This document shows positions 8,492-16,340 of a DNA stretch of 64,000 nucleotides, one piece after another. Position 1 is the first letter of the stretch, and each line of letters begins with the position of its first letter. The stretch spans positions 434,001-498,000 of the forward strand of contig JADJCM010000002.1 of the NCBI GenBank assembly GCA_016703225.1. Direction: 5' to 3'. Position numbers and translations under genes: made by a program. This DNA is from Lysobacterales bacterium (lineage in GTDB: Bacteria > Pseudomonadota > Gammaproteobacteria > Xanthomonadales > Ahniellaceae). The notes beneath the pieces are model-generated. The model had not been told where the DNA came from. It worked only from the letters and a program-made list of their open reading frames with translations, and searched no databases.

Positions 8492-8674
8492 TTTGATGGG
8501 CCGAGGTCGGTCGCTGGCCATGGGCTGCGACCTTCCGCGGCGGGATTGCCGACCGCGACCGCCCCGGCAGGGGCCGGGGACGGTGCGGTCGACCGGGCCG
8601 GACGCTAGGTGCCGGGGGCCGGCGAAGCCATCAAATCGGCGTCATGGCGACATCAAAGTTTTCAGGATTTGATG
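8492..8674. promoter_or_regulatory. divergent control region with four CATCAAA/TTTGATG heptamers
   Basis: The 334 bp between the peptide gene and the divergent regulator contain CATCAAA at 8629-8635 and 8651-8657 (22 bp apart, same strand) and its complement TTTGATG at 8492-8498 and 8668-8674. The two TTTGATG copies share a longer TTTGATGGGC. The pair at 8651/8668 forms an inverted repeat. The copy at 8492 lies just upstream of the peptide ribosome binding site. Regular spacing near two helical turns suggests operator sites, possibly for the OmpR-type regulator encoded next door. The remainder of the gap is very GC-rich with no gene seen. No clear sigma70 promoter can be assigned. Confidence 0.55.
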
Positions 8675-8806
8675 GGCTTGGCACTCGCGCCAGGCAATTC
8701 GCTGCGTTATGGGCGCCGGCTGCGGCCTGTGCTAGCTTCGCGCCCCCGGGACGGACGCTGCCTCAGCGCAACGGCCCCCGCCGCCGGCACCACCCTGCGC
8801 AACGCG

Positions 8807-11365
8807 ATGAACGACTTCCTGCTCAACGACGTCGTGGTGCGACCGCGGCGCAATGAACTGTGCATCGACGGTCGCAGCGAGAAGCTGCCGGCCAAGTTCA
8901 TCGACGTGCTGATGGTGCTGGCCGAGCGCCAGGGCGAAGTGTTCGGCAAGGCCGAGCTGCTCAAGCGCGTCTGGAACGACCCGCACCTGGGCGAGGAGTC
9001 GGTCGCCAACGCGGTGTGGATGCTGCGCAAGACGCTCGGCGACGACGCCCGCCGCCCGAACTACATCGAAACCGTGCCGCGACGCGGCTATCGGCTGGTG
9101 GCGCGGGTGGCGCCGGCGCCGATCGAAGCGCCCGCCCTGCCGGCGACTGCGGCGATCCCGGACGCCGAGGTCGGGCCCATCGCGCCCGCATCGCCACCCG
9201 AGCCGACGCTGCCCTTGGCGTTGACGGAGGCGCCGCCCGCGGCCGTCACCGCACAGCACGCACGCGTGGACCGCTGGTGGCCCATCGGGCTGCTGGCCGC
9301 GCTGCTGCTGATCGCAGCGGTCGTACGGCTATGGCCGGTGGATTCGGGCGCGGGGCGCGATGTGAGCCCGCTGCCGTTTCGCGGCGATGGCGAACTCGAC
9401 GTGTTCGCGCGCGACGCGGATGGGGCGCTGTATCTCGCGGGTCGCGACGGCACCCTGTTCGCGTTCGACGGCGTCGCGGGCGGTGAACGCTGGCGGCTGC
9501 CCGCGGCGACGCGATTGCAGGGCCCCGCTGTTTCGGCGCAGACGCTGTTCGTGGCCGCCGCCGACGGGCGGCTCTATGCGCTCGACCGCCGCGACGGTCG
9601 CGAGTACTGGCGTCGCGAACTCGGGCGCGGACTGGTGACGACGCCGTTGCTGGCCGACCGGCAGGTGCTGGTGGGCGACTCCGACGGCAGCGTGCACGCG
9701 CTCGACCTCGTGGCCTCGACGCCGCGCTGGCGCACCTCGCTTGGCGAAATGCCGCATGGGCGGGCGGTGACTGCGGCGTCTCTGGCGCTGTTTCGCAGCA
9801 CCGGCGGGCGCGTGCATGCGCTGGCGCTGGACGATGGCCGACCGGTCTGGACGCAGGCCTTTCCCGGGTTGCTGCGCGAGCTGGTGCTCGACCAGGACCA
9901 GGTGCTGATCGCGAGCGACGCCGGTTTCGTCGCGGCGCTCGCCGTCGCCGATGGCAGCCTGCGCTGGCAGAGCGAACTGGTCGCGGCCGCGACTACGCCG
10001 CTGCGCATCGGCGGGCGGGTGGTGGTGCTCGGTCGCCGCGGCGATCTGGTCGCCTTCGATCGCGCCGATGGCACGATCGCCTGGCAACGCCAGCTCGAGA
10101 TCGCCGGCGCGCTCGATCCGGTCGCGTGGAACGGCCGCATCGCCGTGGTGTTGCGCGGCGGCGCGTTGGGCCTGGTCGATGCCGAAGATGGCGACCGGCT
10201 CACCCGCATCGAGTGGCCGGAGCAGCCGCAGGCGTTGCTGGTGGACGGCGAACGCCTGCTGGTCGCGACGGTCTCGGGGCGGGTGCACGCGCTGGCGCCG
10301 TCGCTGGCCGCGCGCCGCGGCAACTGGCGCCTCTCCGCCGACGGCATACTGCAGCCGGCGGCCGCGGAGGCGGCAGAACGCGGCGAGGTCGAAGGGCTCG
10401 CCGAGGGCGCGGTGCTGCCTCGCTTGCAGTGGCAGAGAGCTGTGGTCGGCGAGGTGCGCGGGTTGGCGATGGACGTCGAAGGCGGCGTGTTCCTGGCCGA
10501 CGAGCGTGCCGCGCAGGCCTTTGCGGCCGACGGCAGCGCGCGCTGGTTCACGCCGCTGCCGCCCGCACGCGCCACCGAGCCGGCCCTCGATGCCGAACGC
10601 GTCTACTTCGGCCGGCGCGACGGCAGCGTGCGCGCCTTCGACCGTGCCCGCGGCATTCGCCGCTGGACGGTGCAGACCGGTGGCCCGGTGATGTCGCCGC
10701 CGGTGGTTGCAGACGGGCGCGTGTTCGTCGGCAGCGACGACCGCAACCTGTACGCGCTGGATGCCGCGAGCGGCGCGCAGCTGTGGCGGGTTCCGTGCGA
10801 GCGGCCGGTGCGCGGTCGCGTCGCGGTGGTCGGCGATCGGGTCGTGTTCGGTGCCGCCGACCGTTCCGTGCGCGCACTCGATGTCGCGAGCGGCCGCCTG
10901 CTCTGGCAGTACCGCGCGCGCGATTGGGTGGTGGCCTACCCGGTGATCGCGGGTGGGCGCGTGTTCATCGGTGTCGGCAACGGCGATTTCCTGGCGCTCG
11001 GGCTCGATGACGGCCGGCTGCGCTGGCGCTTCGAGACCCAGGGCAAAGTCTGGTTCGCCGCTGCGGCCGACGCCTCACGGGTCTATTTCGCGAGCGGCGA
11101 TGGCCACCTGTACGCGCTCGACCAGGCCAGCGGCCGCGAGCAATGGCGCTATCGCACCGGTGCCGCAGCCGAAGGCAGCGCGCTGCTGCACCAGGGTCTG
11201 GTGATCGCCGGCAGCCGCGACGCGTATCTGTATGCACTCGACGCCGCCAGCGGCCGACCGCAGTGGCGCCTGCGCACGCACGGCCCGGTGTTCAATCCGG
11301 CCGCGCAGGGCGACTGGCTCGCGGTGACCAGCGCCGATCAGCAGCTGTACGCGCTGCGCTGGTAG
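8807..11365 (+). CDS. CadC-like membrane one-component regulator with PQQ-like beta-propeller sensor
   Basis: The start is the ATG at 8807, at the conserved beginning of the DNA-binding domain. Residues 1-102 form an OmpR-type winged helix (VLMVLAERQGEVFGKAELLKRVW, then VANAVWMLRKTLGDD and YIETVPRRGYRLV). A Pro/Ala-rich linker follows, then one transmembrane helix (about 157-177), so the remaining 670 residues are periplasmic. They consist of many repeats of the type VFVGSDDRNLYALDAASGAQ-W, the signature of PQQ-like beta-propellers, enough for two propellers. As in CadC or ToxR, an external signal would be relayed directly to DNA. It is divergent from the peptide export cassette and is its most likely regulator, though this is inference from position. 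Confidence 0.85.
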   Translation: MNDFLLNDVVVRPRRNELCIDGRSEKLPAKFIDVLMVLAERQGEVFGKAELLKRVWNDPHLGEESVANAVWMLRKTLGDDARRPNYIETVPRRGYRLVARVAPAPIEAPALPATAAIPDAEVGPIAPASPPEPTLPLALTEAPPAAVTAQHARVDRWWPIGLLAALLLIAAVVRLWPVDSGAGRDVSPLPFRGDGELDVFARDADGALYLAGRDGTLFAFDGVAGGERWRLPAATRLQGPAVSAQTLFVAAADGRLYALDRRDGREYWRRELGRGLVTTPLLADRQVLVGDSDGSVHALDLVASTPRWRTSLGEMPHGRAVTAASLALFRSTGGRVHALALDDGRPVWTQAFPGLLRELVLDQDQVLIASDAGFVAALAVADGSLRWQSELVAAATTPLRIGGRVVVLGRRGDLVAFDRADGTIAWQRQLEIAGALDPVAWNGRIAVVLRGGALGLVDAEDGDRLTRIEWPEQPQALLVDGERLLVATVSGRVHALAPSLAARRGNWRLSADGILQPAAAEAAERGEVEGLAEGAVLPRLQWQRAVVGEVRGLAMDVEGGVFLADERAAQAFAADGSARWFTPLPPARATEPALDAERVYFGRRDGSVRAFDRARGIRRWTVQTGGPVMSPPVVADGRVFVGSDDRNLYALDAASGAQLWRVPCERPVRGRVAVVGDRVVFGAADRSVRALDVASGRLLWQYRARDWVVAYPVIAGGRVFIGVGNGDFLALGLDDGRLRWRFETQGKVWFAAAADASRVYFASGDGHLYALDQASGREQWRYRTGAAAEGSALLHQGLVIAGSRDAYLYALDAASGRPQWRLRTHGPVFNPAAQGDWLAVTSADQQLYALRW

Positions 11366-11504
11366 GCGCGTCGGCGCGCGTCACAGCGAAATCGTTCAGA
11401 TCATCCCAATCGGGGAGGCTTGAATCCCGCTTGGCCACCGCCATGTGCGTTCGTGCACGCTTTGTGAAAGACTGTCCTTCGACCGTCGACGTGAAAAGGG
11501 AACG

Positions 11505-12149
11505 ATGAGCTTCCTGTTTGCTGCACCGAACATCGTGTTCACAGTGTCGTTGGGGGTGTTGGCGTTGTTGCTGGCCTTGGAGTTCGCCGGTAGCGGGTTG
11601 TCGGATGTGGTCGAGGGGATGTTTCCGGACCTTGATGCCGACGTGCCGGATGCGGATGACGTGTCCATGCCGAGCCAGTTCCTGTCGTGGCTGCGCTCCG
11701 GGCGTGTGCCGATGCTGATGGTGTTCGCGGTGTTCCTCGGCGTGTTCGGGGCCGGCGGACTGTTGCTGCAGCACCTTGTCGCGACCCTGTTTGGTGCGCC
11801 GCTGCATGTCGGTATCGCGAGCCTGACCATGTTGCCGCTGTCCTTGCCGCTGGTGAAGATGGCTGCGGCCATCCTCGCGCGGATGATGCCGCGCGACGAG
11901 ACCGCGGTGATCTCGCGCGAAGACTTGATCGGCCGCATCGCGGTCATCGTCACCGGCCATGCGCGCAAGGGCTTTCCGGCCCAGGCCAAACTGCGCGACG
12001 AGTTTCGTACCACGCATTACGTGATGGTCGAGCCCGATGAAGACGGCATCGAACTGCGCCAGGGCGAGGAAATCGCGCTGATGGCGCGCCGCGGCGCGGT
12101 CTACGTGGCCAAGCGCGTCGCGCCGGCGCAACTCACCCACCAACCCTGA
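11505..12149 (+). CDS. yqiJ: YqiJ-like inner-membrane protein, flotillin partner
   Basis: A 214-residue protein starting at an ATG after AAAAGGGAACG. It has an N-terminal hydrophobic helix, an acidic loop (DLDADVPDADD), two more membrane helices (about 65-125) and a C-terminal OB-fold-like domain that begins near the DLIGRIAVIVTG segment and includes the acidic HYVMVEPDEDGIELRQGEE strand. This layout matches YqiJ, which is encoded next to the flotillin YqiK in enterobacteria and resembles NfeD proteins. The flotillin gene follows after 93 bp in the same orientation. The role is thought to be organisation of membrane domains. Family call is from recalled architecture; the exact function is not established. 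Confidence 0.8.
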   Translation: MSFLFAAPNIVFTVSLGVLALLLALEFAGSGLSDVVEGMFPDLDADVPDADDVSMPSQFLSWLRSGRVPMLMVFAVFLGVFGAGGLLLQHLVATLFGAPLHVGIASLTMLPLSLPLVKMAAAILARMMPRDETAVISREDLIGRIAVIVTGHARKGFPAQAKLRDEFRTTHYVMVEPDEDGIELRQGEEIALMARRGAVYVAKRVAPAQLTHQP

Positions 12150-12242
12150 TCTGCATTCCGCCCGGCGCGCCGCCGGGTGGCCCGCGGCGTCGCCGCAGGG
12201 AGCTTCCACGGCGCATCCTGAGTCAACCACTGGGGAAACCAC

Positions 12243-14057
12243 ATGCTCGAGCAATTGATGGGACCGGCAATCACCTTCGGCCTGGCCCTCGTCGCGTTCA
12301 TGGTGCTGCTGTACATCGTCAAGGTGTTCGCGCGCATGTACACGCGCGCATCCAAGGAGCTGAGCTTCGTCCGCACCGGTCTCGGCGGACAGAAAGTGAT
12401 CCTCAACGGCGGCGCGCTGGTGCTGCCGGTGATCCACGAGGTCATTCCGGTCAACATGAACACGCTCAAGCTCGACGTGCATCGCGCCGCCGAGCAGGCG
12501 CTGATCACGCGTGATCGCATGCGTGTCGACGTCACCGCCGAGTTCTTCGTGCGCGTGCAACCGACTGAGGAGTCGATCGCAAACGCGGCGCAGACGCTCG
12601 GTCGCAAGACCATCGAGCCGGACTCGCTGAAGGAACTCGTCGAAGGCAAGTTCGTCGACGCATTGCGCTCGGTCGCGGCCGAGATGGGCATCGAAGAGCT
12701 GCACGAGCAGCGCACCCTGTTCGTGCAGAAGGTGCAACAGGCGGTGTCCGAGGACCTGCTCAAGAACGGTCTCGAGCTGGAAGCGGTGTCGCTGACCGGC
12801 CTCGACCAGACCAGCAAGGAGTACTTCAACCCGGACAACACCTTTGACGCCGAGGGCCTGACCAAGCTGACCGAGGCGATCGAGCTGCGTCGCAAGAAGC
12901 GCAACGAGATCCAGCAGGACACCGAAGTCGAGATCCAGAAGAAGAACCTCATTGCCGCGCAGCAGAAGCTGACGATCGCGCGTGAAGAGGAATACGCGAA
13001 GCTGCAGCAGACGCGCGAAATCGAGATCCGTCGTGCCACCCAGCAGGCCGAAATCGCGACCCAGCAGGCGGAGAAGACGCGCGAGGCCGAGGAAGCCAAG
13101 ATCGCCGCGCAGCAGCAGATCGATGCCGCCCGCCTTGCCGCCGAACGCGCGATCCAGGATCAGCGCATCGCCATCGAGCAGCAGCTGAAGGAGCGCGACA
13201 TCGTCAAGTCGAAGTCGGTGCAGACCGCCGAAATCGATCAGCAGAAGGCGGTGCAACTGGCGGAGCAGGATCGTGCGATCGCGATCGCCGAGAAGTCGCG
13301 AGCGCAGTCGGAAGCGCAGGCGCTCGCCGACCAGGCGCGAGCGTCGGCGGTGCAGGCGCAGGAACAGGTCGATACCGTGCGCGAGGTTGAACGTGCCGAA
13401 CGCCAGAAGAAGATCGAACTGGTCGAGGCCTCGCGCCAGGCCGAGCGCGAGGCGATCGGCATCACCATTGCTGCGGAAGCGGAGAAGCGCGCGGCCAACG
13501 ATCGCGCCGACGCGACGCGCACCCTGGCGAATGCAGACGCCGACCAGAAGCGCATCACCGCGCAGGCCGACGCAGATGCCGACAAGCTGCGCGCCGATGC
13601 CGCCGAGAAACGCTATGGCGTCGATGCCGAGGGTCAGCGCCGCCTGAACGAAGCGGCGAACATGCTGTCGCCGGAGCAGATCGCGTTGCAGATCAAGCTG
13701 GCGGTGCTGCGCCACCTGCCCGACATCATCCGCGAGAGCGTGAAGCCGATGGAGTCGATCGACGGCATCAAGATCGTGCAGGTCGAGGGGCTGAACGCAG
13801 GCAGTGGCGGTGGTCATGGCGATGGCGCCACGGCGGCCAGCGTCGGCAGCGGCAATCTCGCCGAGCAGGTAGTGAGCAGCGCGCTGCGTTATCGCGCACA
13901 GGCGCCGTTGATCGAATCGCTGATGAAGGAAGTCGGCATCACTGGTGGCGACCTGAACGGCATGACCGCGTCGCTGCACGGCGAGGACCCGCATGCGGCG
14001 CAGGTGCGCGAGCTGATCGCCAAGCGCGACGCGCTGCTGCGCAAGGACAGCGATTGA
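12243..14057 (+). CDS. yqiK: flotillin-family protein (YqiK type)
   Basis: The protein has one N-terminal transmembrane helix (about residues 8-30) and an SPFH/band-7 domain (about 40-230) with the PVIHEVIPVNMNTLKLDV and TAEFFVRVQP segments. A long Ala/Glu/Gln-rich coiled coil follows (about 230-480), and then a C-terminal flotillin tail with the LAVLRHLPDIIRESVKPMESIDGIKI motif. At 604 residues it is of normal length for YqiK proteins. Flotillins oligomerise at the inner membrane and are linked to membrane microdomains. It follows the yqiJ homologue and ends one base before the next gene, so the three may be co-expressed. Confidence 0.92.
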   Translation: MLEQLMGPAITFGLALVAFMVLLYIVKVFARMYTRASKELSFVRTGLGGQKVILNGGALVLPVIHEVIPVNMNTLKLDVHRAAEQALITRDRMRVDVTAEFFVRVQPTEESIANAAQTLGRKTIEPDSLKELVEGKFVDALRSVAAEMGIEELHEQRTLFVQKVQQAVSEDLLKNGLELEAVSLTGLDQTSKEYFNPDNTFDAEGLTKLTEAIELRRKKRNEIQQDTEVEIQKKNLIAAQQKLTIAREEEYAKLQQTREIEIRRATQQAEIATQQAEKTREAEEAKIAAQQQIDAARLAAERAIQDQRIAIEQQLKERDIVKSKSVQTAEIDQQKAVQLAEQDRAIAIAEKSRAQSEAQALADQARASAVQAQEQVDTVREVERAERQKKIELVEASRQAEREAIGITIAAEAEKRAANDRADATRTLANADADQKRITAQADADADKLRADAAEKRYGVDAEGQRRLNEAANMLSPEQIALQIKLAVLRHLPDIIRESVKPMESIDGIKIVQVEGLNAGSGGGHGDGATAASVGSGNLAEQVVSSALRYRAQAPLIESLMKEVGITGGDLNGMTASLHGEDPHAAQVRELIAKRDALLRKDSD

Positions 14058-14058
14058 G

Positions 14059-14667
14059 GTGACGCGGCCGCTGCCAGCGCTGGCGTGGCTGTGGCTGCTG
14101 GCAGGGGTTGCGGCCAGTGTCGCCGCGGACGAGGGAGAGCGCAGTCGTATCGCCGAGGCGGCGCTCGCCCAGGTCGGCGTGACCACGTCCTACGACCCTT
14201 CCTATCGGCGCCTGGATTTTCCCGGCGGCGATGTGCCGATCGATACCGGGGTGTGCGCCGATGTCGTGGTGCGCGCGTTGCGCGACATCGGCATCGACCT
14301 GCAGCGCGAGTTGTACGAGGACATGCGCGTGCATTTCGCCGCGTACCCGGCGCTCTGGGGGCTCAGGCGCCCGGATCGCAACATCGACCACCGCCGCGTG
14401 CCCAACCTGCGACGCTGGTTCGAACGCCATGGTTGGTCGCTGACGCCAAGCCGGCTGCCGGGCGAGTATCTGCCGGGTGACCTGGTCAGCTGGCGGCTGC
14501 CAAATGGCCGTCCGCACATCGGCGTGGTCTCGGCGCGGCGCAGCGCCGATGGCGCGCGGCCCTTGGTCGTGCACAACATCGCCATCGGCGCGCAGATCGA
14601 GGACGTGTTGCTGGCCTGGACCATCGACGGGCACTTCCGACAACCGGAAACGCCCGCGCCTCGCTAG
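14059..14667 (+). CDS. DUF1287 secreted protein
   Basis: The GTG start lies one base after the flotillin stop, indicating coupling. A signal peptide (about residues 1-23, ending SVAADE) directs the protein to the periplasm. The rest is a clear DUF1287 domain: QVGVTTSYDPSY, LDFPGGDVPIDTGVCADVVVRALR, a DRNIDHRRVPNL segment and PHIGVV. The Cys in TGVCADV and the His in PHIGVV are arranged as in NlpC/P60-like cysteine hydrolases, so a cell-wall or amide hydrolase activity is possible. That idea is my inference; the family is functionally undescribed as far as I know. Length is typical for the family (E. coli YijF is similar). Confidence 0.85.
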   Translation: MTRPLPALAWLWLLAGVAASVAADEGERSRIAEAALAQVGVTTSYDPSYRRLDFPGGDVPIDTGVCADVVVRALRDIGIDLQRELYEDMRVHFAAYPALWGLRRPDRNIDHRRVPNLRRWFERHGWSLTPSRLPGEYLPGDLVSWRLPNGRPHIGVVSARRSADGARPLVVHNIAIGAQIEDVLLAWTIDGHFRQPETPAPR

Positions 14668-14697
14668 ACTGCGCGCCCCCGCCCAAGGAACCCGCCC

Positions 14698-15267
14698 GTG
14701 AGCATCAAGTCCGATCACTGGATCCGCCGCATGGCCGAACAGCAGGGAATGATCGAACCGTTCGAGCCCGGCCAGGTGCGCACCCATGCCGACGGCGGGC
14801 GCATGATCTCCTACGGCACCTCGAGCTACGGCTACGACGTGCGCTGCGCGAACGAGTTCAAGATCTTCACCAACATCAATTCCACCATCGTCGACCCGAA
14901 GGCGTTTGATCCCAGTTCGTTCGTCGATGTCGTGGCCGACGTCTGCATCATCCCGCCCAACTCGTTCGCGCTGGCGCGCACCGTCGAGTACTTCCGCATC
15001 CCGCGTTCGGTGCTGACGGTGTGTCTGGGCAAGAGCACCTACGCGCGCTGCGGCATCATCGTCAACGTGACGCCGCTGGAGCCCGAATGGGAAGGTCACG
15101 TCACCCTCGAGTTCTCGAACACCACGCCGCTGCCGGCCAAGATCTACGCCAACGAAGGCGTCGCGCAGATGCTGTTCTTCGAGTCCGACGAAGTCTGCGC
15201 CGTCAGCTACCGCGACCGCGGCGGCAAGTACCAGGGCCAGAAAGGCGTGACCTTGCCGAAGGCCTAG
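14698..15267 (+). CDS. dcd: dCTP deaminase
   Basis: This enzyme converts dCTP to dUTP for thymidylate synthesis. The 189-residue sequence starts at GTG after a CAAGGAACCC ribosome binding site and begins MSIKSDHWIRRMA. It includes the SYGTSSYGYDVRC segment, the GKSTYARCGIIVNVTPLEPEWEGHVTLEFSN core with the catalytic Glu, and the C-terminal GGKYQGQ motif that closes over the triphosphate. Its stop codon interlocks with that of the convergent gene in a CTAG tetranucleotide. Length and all motifs are normal. Confidence 0.97.
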   Translation: MSIKSDHWIRRMAEQQGMIEPFEPGQVRTHADGGRMISYGTSSYGYDVRCANEFKIFTNINSTIVDPKAFDPSSFVDVVADVCIIPPNSFALARTVEYFRIPRSVLTVCLGKSTYARCGIIVNVTPLEPEWEGHVTLEFSNTTPLPAKIYANEGVAQMLFFESDEVCAVSYRDRGGKYQGQKGVTLPKA

Positions 15268-16340
15268 CTTCCGAGCGCGGCGCGCAGCGTCTTCAGCAGC
15301 ATCTTCAGCGGACCCTCGGCATAGGCCGCGGGTGCTCCGCGGCCCCAGACCGGGTCGGGCCAGGCGGCGTCGTTTTCGAAACGGGCGATCACGTGCACGT
15401 GCAACTGCGGTACGCGGTTGCCGAGTGCAGCGACATTGAGCTTGGCCGGCTCGCAGATCGACTGCAGTACGCCACTGAGCAGCGCGATCTCGTCGCTGAG
15501 GCGATGCTGGTCGTCGCGCGACAGGTCGATGATCTCGCGCGCCTCTCGCACCCGCGGGACCAGGATCAGCCACGGATAGCGGGCGTCGTTCATCAGCAGC
15601 ACACGGCACAGCGGCAACTCGCCGACTTCAACGCAGTCTGCGGCGAGCGTCGAATGCAACTGGAAACGTGGCGCCTCGGCGAGATGCTCGCGCAGGAAGG
15701 CGAAGCTGCGACGCCAGGCCATGGCCGCGCTCTCGGCGTGGAAGTCGCTGCGTTCGTTGCAGTTGAAGCCGTGGCCGGCAGGGTAGAGATGCATCGCCAC
15801 CTGCGGGTGTCGGCTGCGCAGCGCGTCGTGGAAATCCGGCGGGATGAGCGCGTCGCGCTGGCCCAGGTGCATCAGCAGCGGTGCCTGCGGAGTCTCGTCG
15901 AGAAAGGCTTGCGTGTGCGTGCCGTAGTAACTCACCGCCGGCAGCGCCAGCCGCGTTGCGCCGAGCCAGGCCAGGGTGCCGCCCCAACCGAAGCCGACGC
16001 AGCCGACCGGCCCATGGGTCTCGGCGGCGGTCGCGGTGGCGGCGACATCGAGCATGGCCCGTTCGAAGCCCAGCGCCGCGGCGCGTTCGCGGCAAGTACG
16101 GGCGTTGTCGTCGCCGTATTCCAGATCGATGTCACCACCGACGCGATCGAACAGGCAGGGCGCGTGGGCGGCGTAACCGTGCGCTGAGATCTGCTCGGCG
16201 ACCCAGCGCAGGTGGCGGTTCGTGCCGAAGCTTTCCGGGAGCACGACGACGCTGCCGAGTGGTGCCTCGGGCGGTCGCGATCGGTAGACCCGAAAGCGGT
16301 GGCCGTCGGCGGCGTCGAGTTCGATCCAGTCGTTGATCAT
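15264..16340 (-). CDS. dienelactone hydrolase-like / HIT domain fusion protein
   Basis: One 358-residue frame joins two domains. Residues 1-220 follow the dienelactone hydrolase alpha/beta fold, with E36 in LPESFG, D163 in QRDALIP and H190 in AGHGFN. The nucleophile position in the GFC-GG elbow is Gly118 (VGFGWGG), so the usual hydrolase mechanism is not available. Residues 225-358 form a HIT domain with QLHVHV (H314, H316), typical of nucleotide phosphoramidase or phosphatase relatives. The start overlaps the stop of the upstream TPR-GGDEF gene by ATGA, so they are translationally coupled. Whether the first domain binds a substrate without cleaving it is unknown. Confidence 0.85.
   Translation of the reverse strand: MINDWIELDAADGHRFRVYRSRPPEAPLGSVVVLPESFGTNRHLRWVAEQISAHGYAAHAPCLFDRVGGDIDLEYGDDNARTCRERAAALGFERAMLDVAATATAAETHGPVGCVGFGWGGTLAWLGATRLALPAVSYYGTHTQAFLDETPQAPLLMHLGQRDALIPPDFHDALRSRHPQVAMHLYPAGHGFNCNERSDFHAESAAMAWRRSFAFLREHLAEAPRFQLHSTLAADCVEVGELPLCRVLLMNDARYPWLILVPRVREAREIIDLSRDDQHRLSDEIALLSGVLQSICEPAKLNVAALGNRVPQLHVHVIARFENDAAWPDPVWGRGAPAAYAEGPLKMLLKTLRAALGS

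Noticed and set aside
8460..8672. 70-codon plus-strand frame in the regulator-peptide gap
   Set aside because: Overlaps the peptide start on the other strand and consists of Arg/Pro/Gly-rich random-looking sequence; the region is better explained as regulatory.
11292..14186. 964-codon open frame on the minus strand
   Set aside because: Antisense shadow of yqiJ and the flotillin gene; Leu/Arg-rich translation without any family motif.
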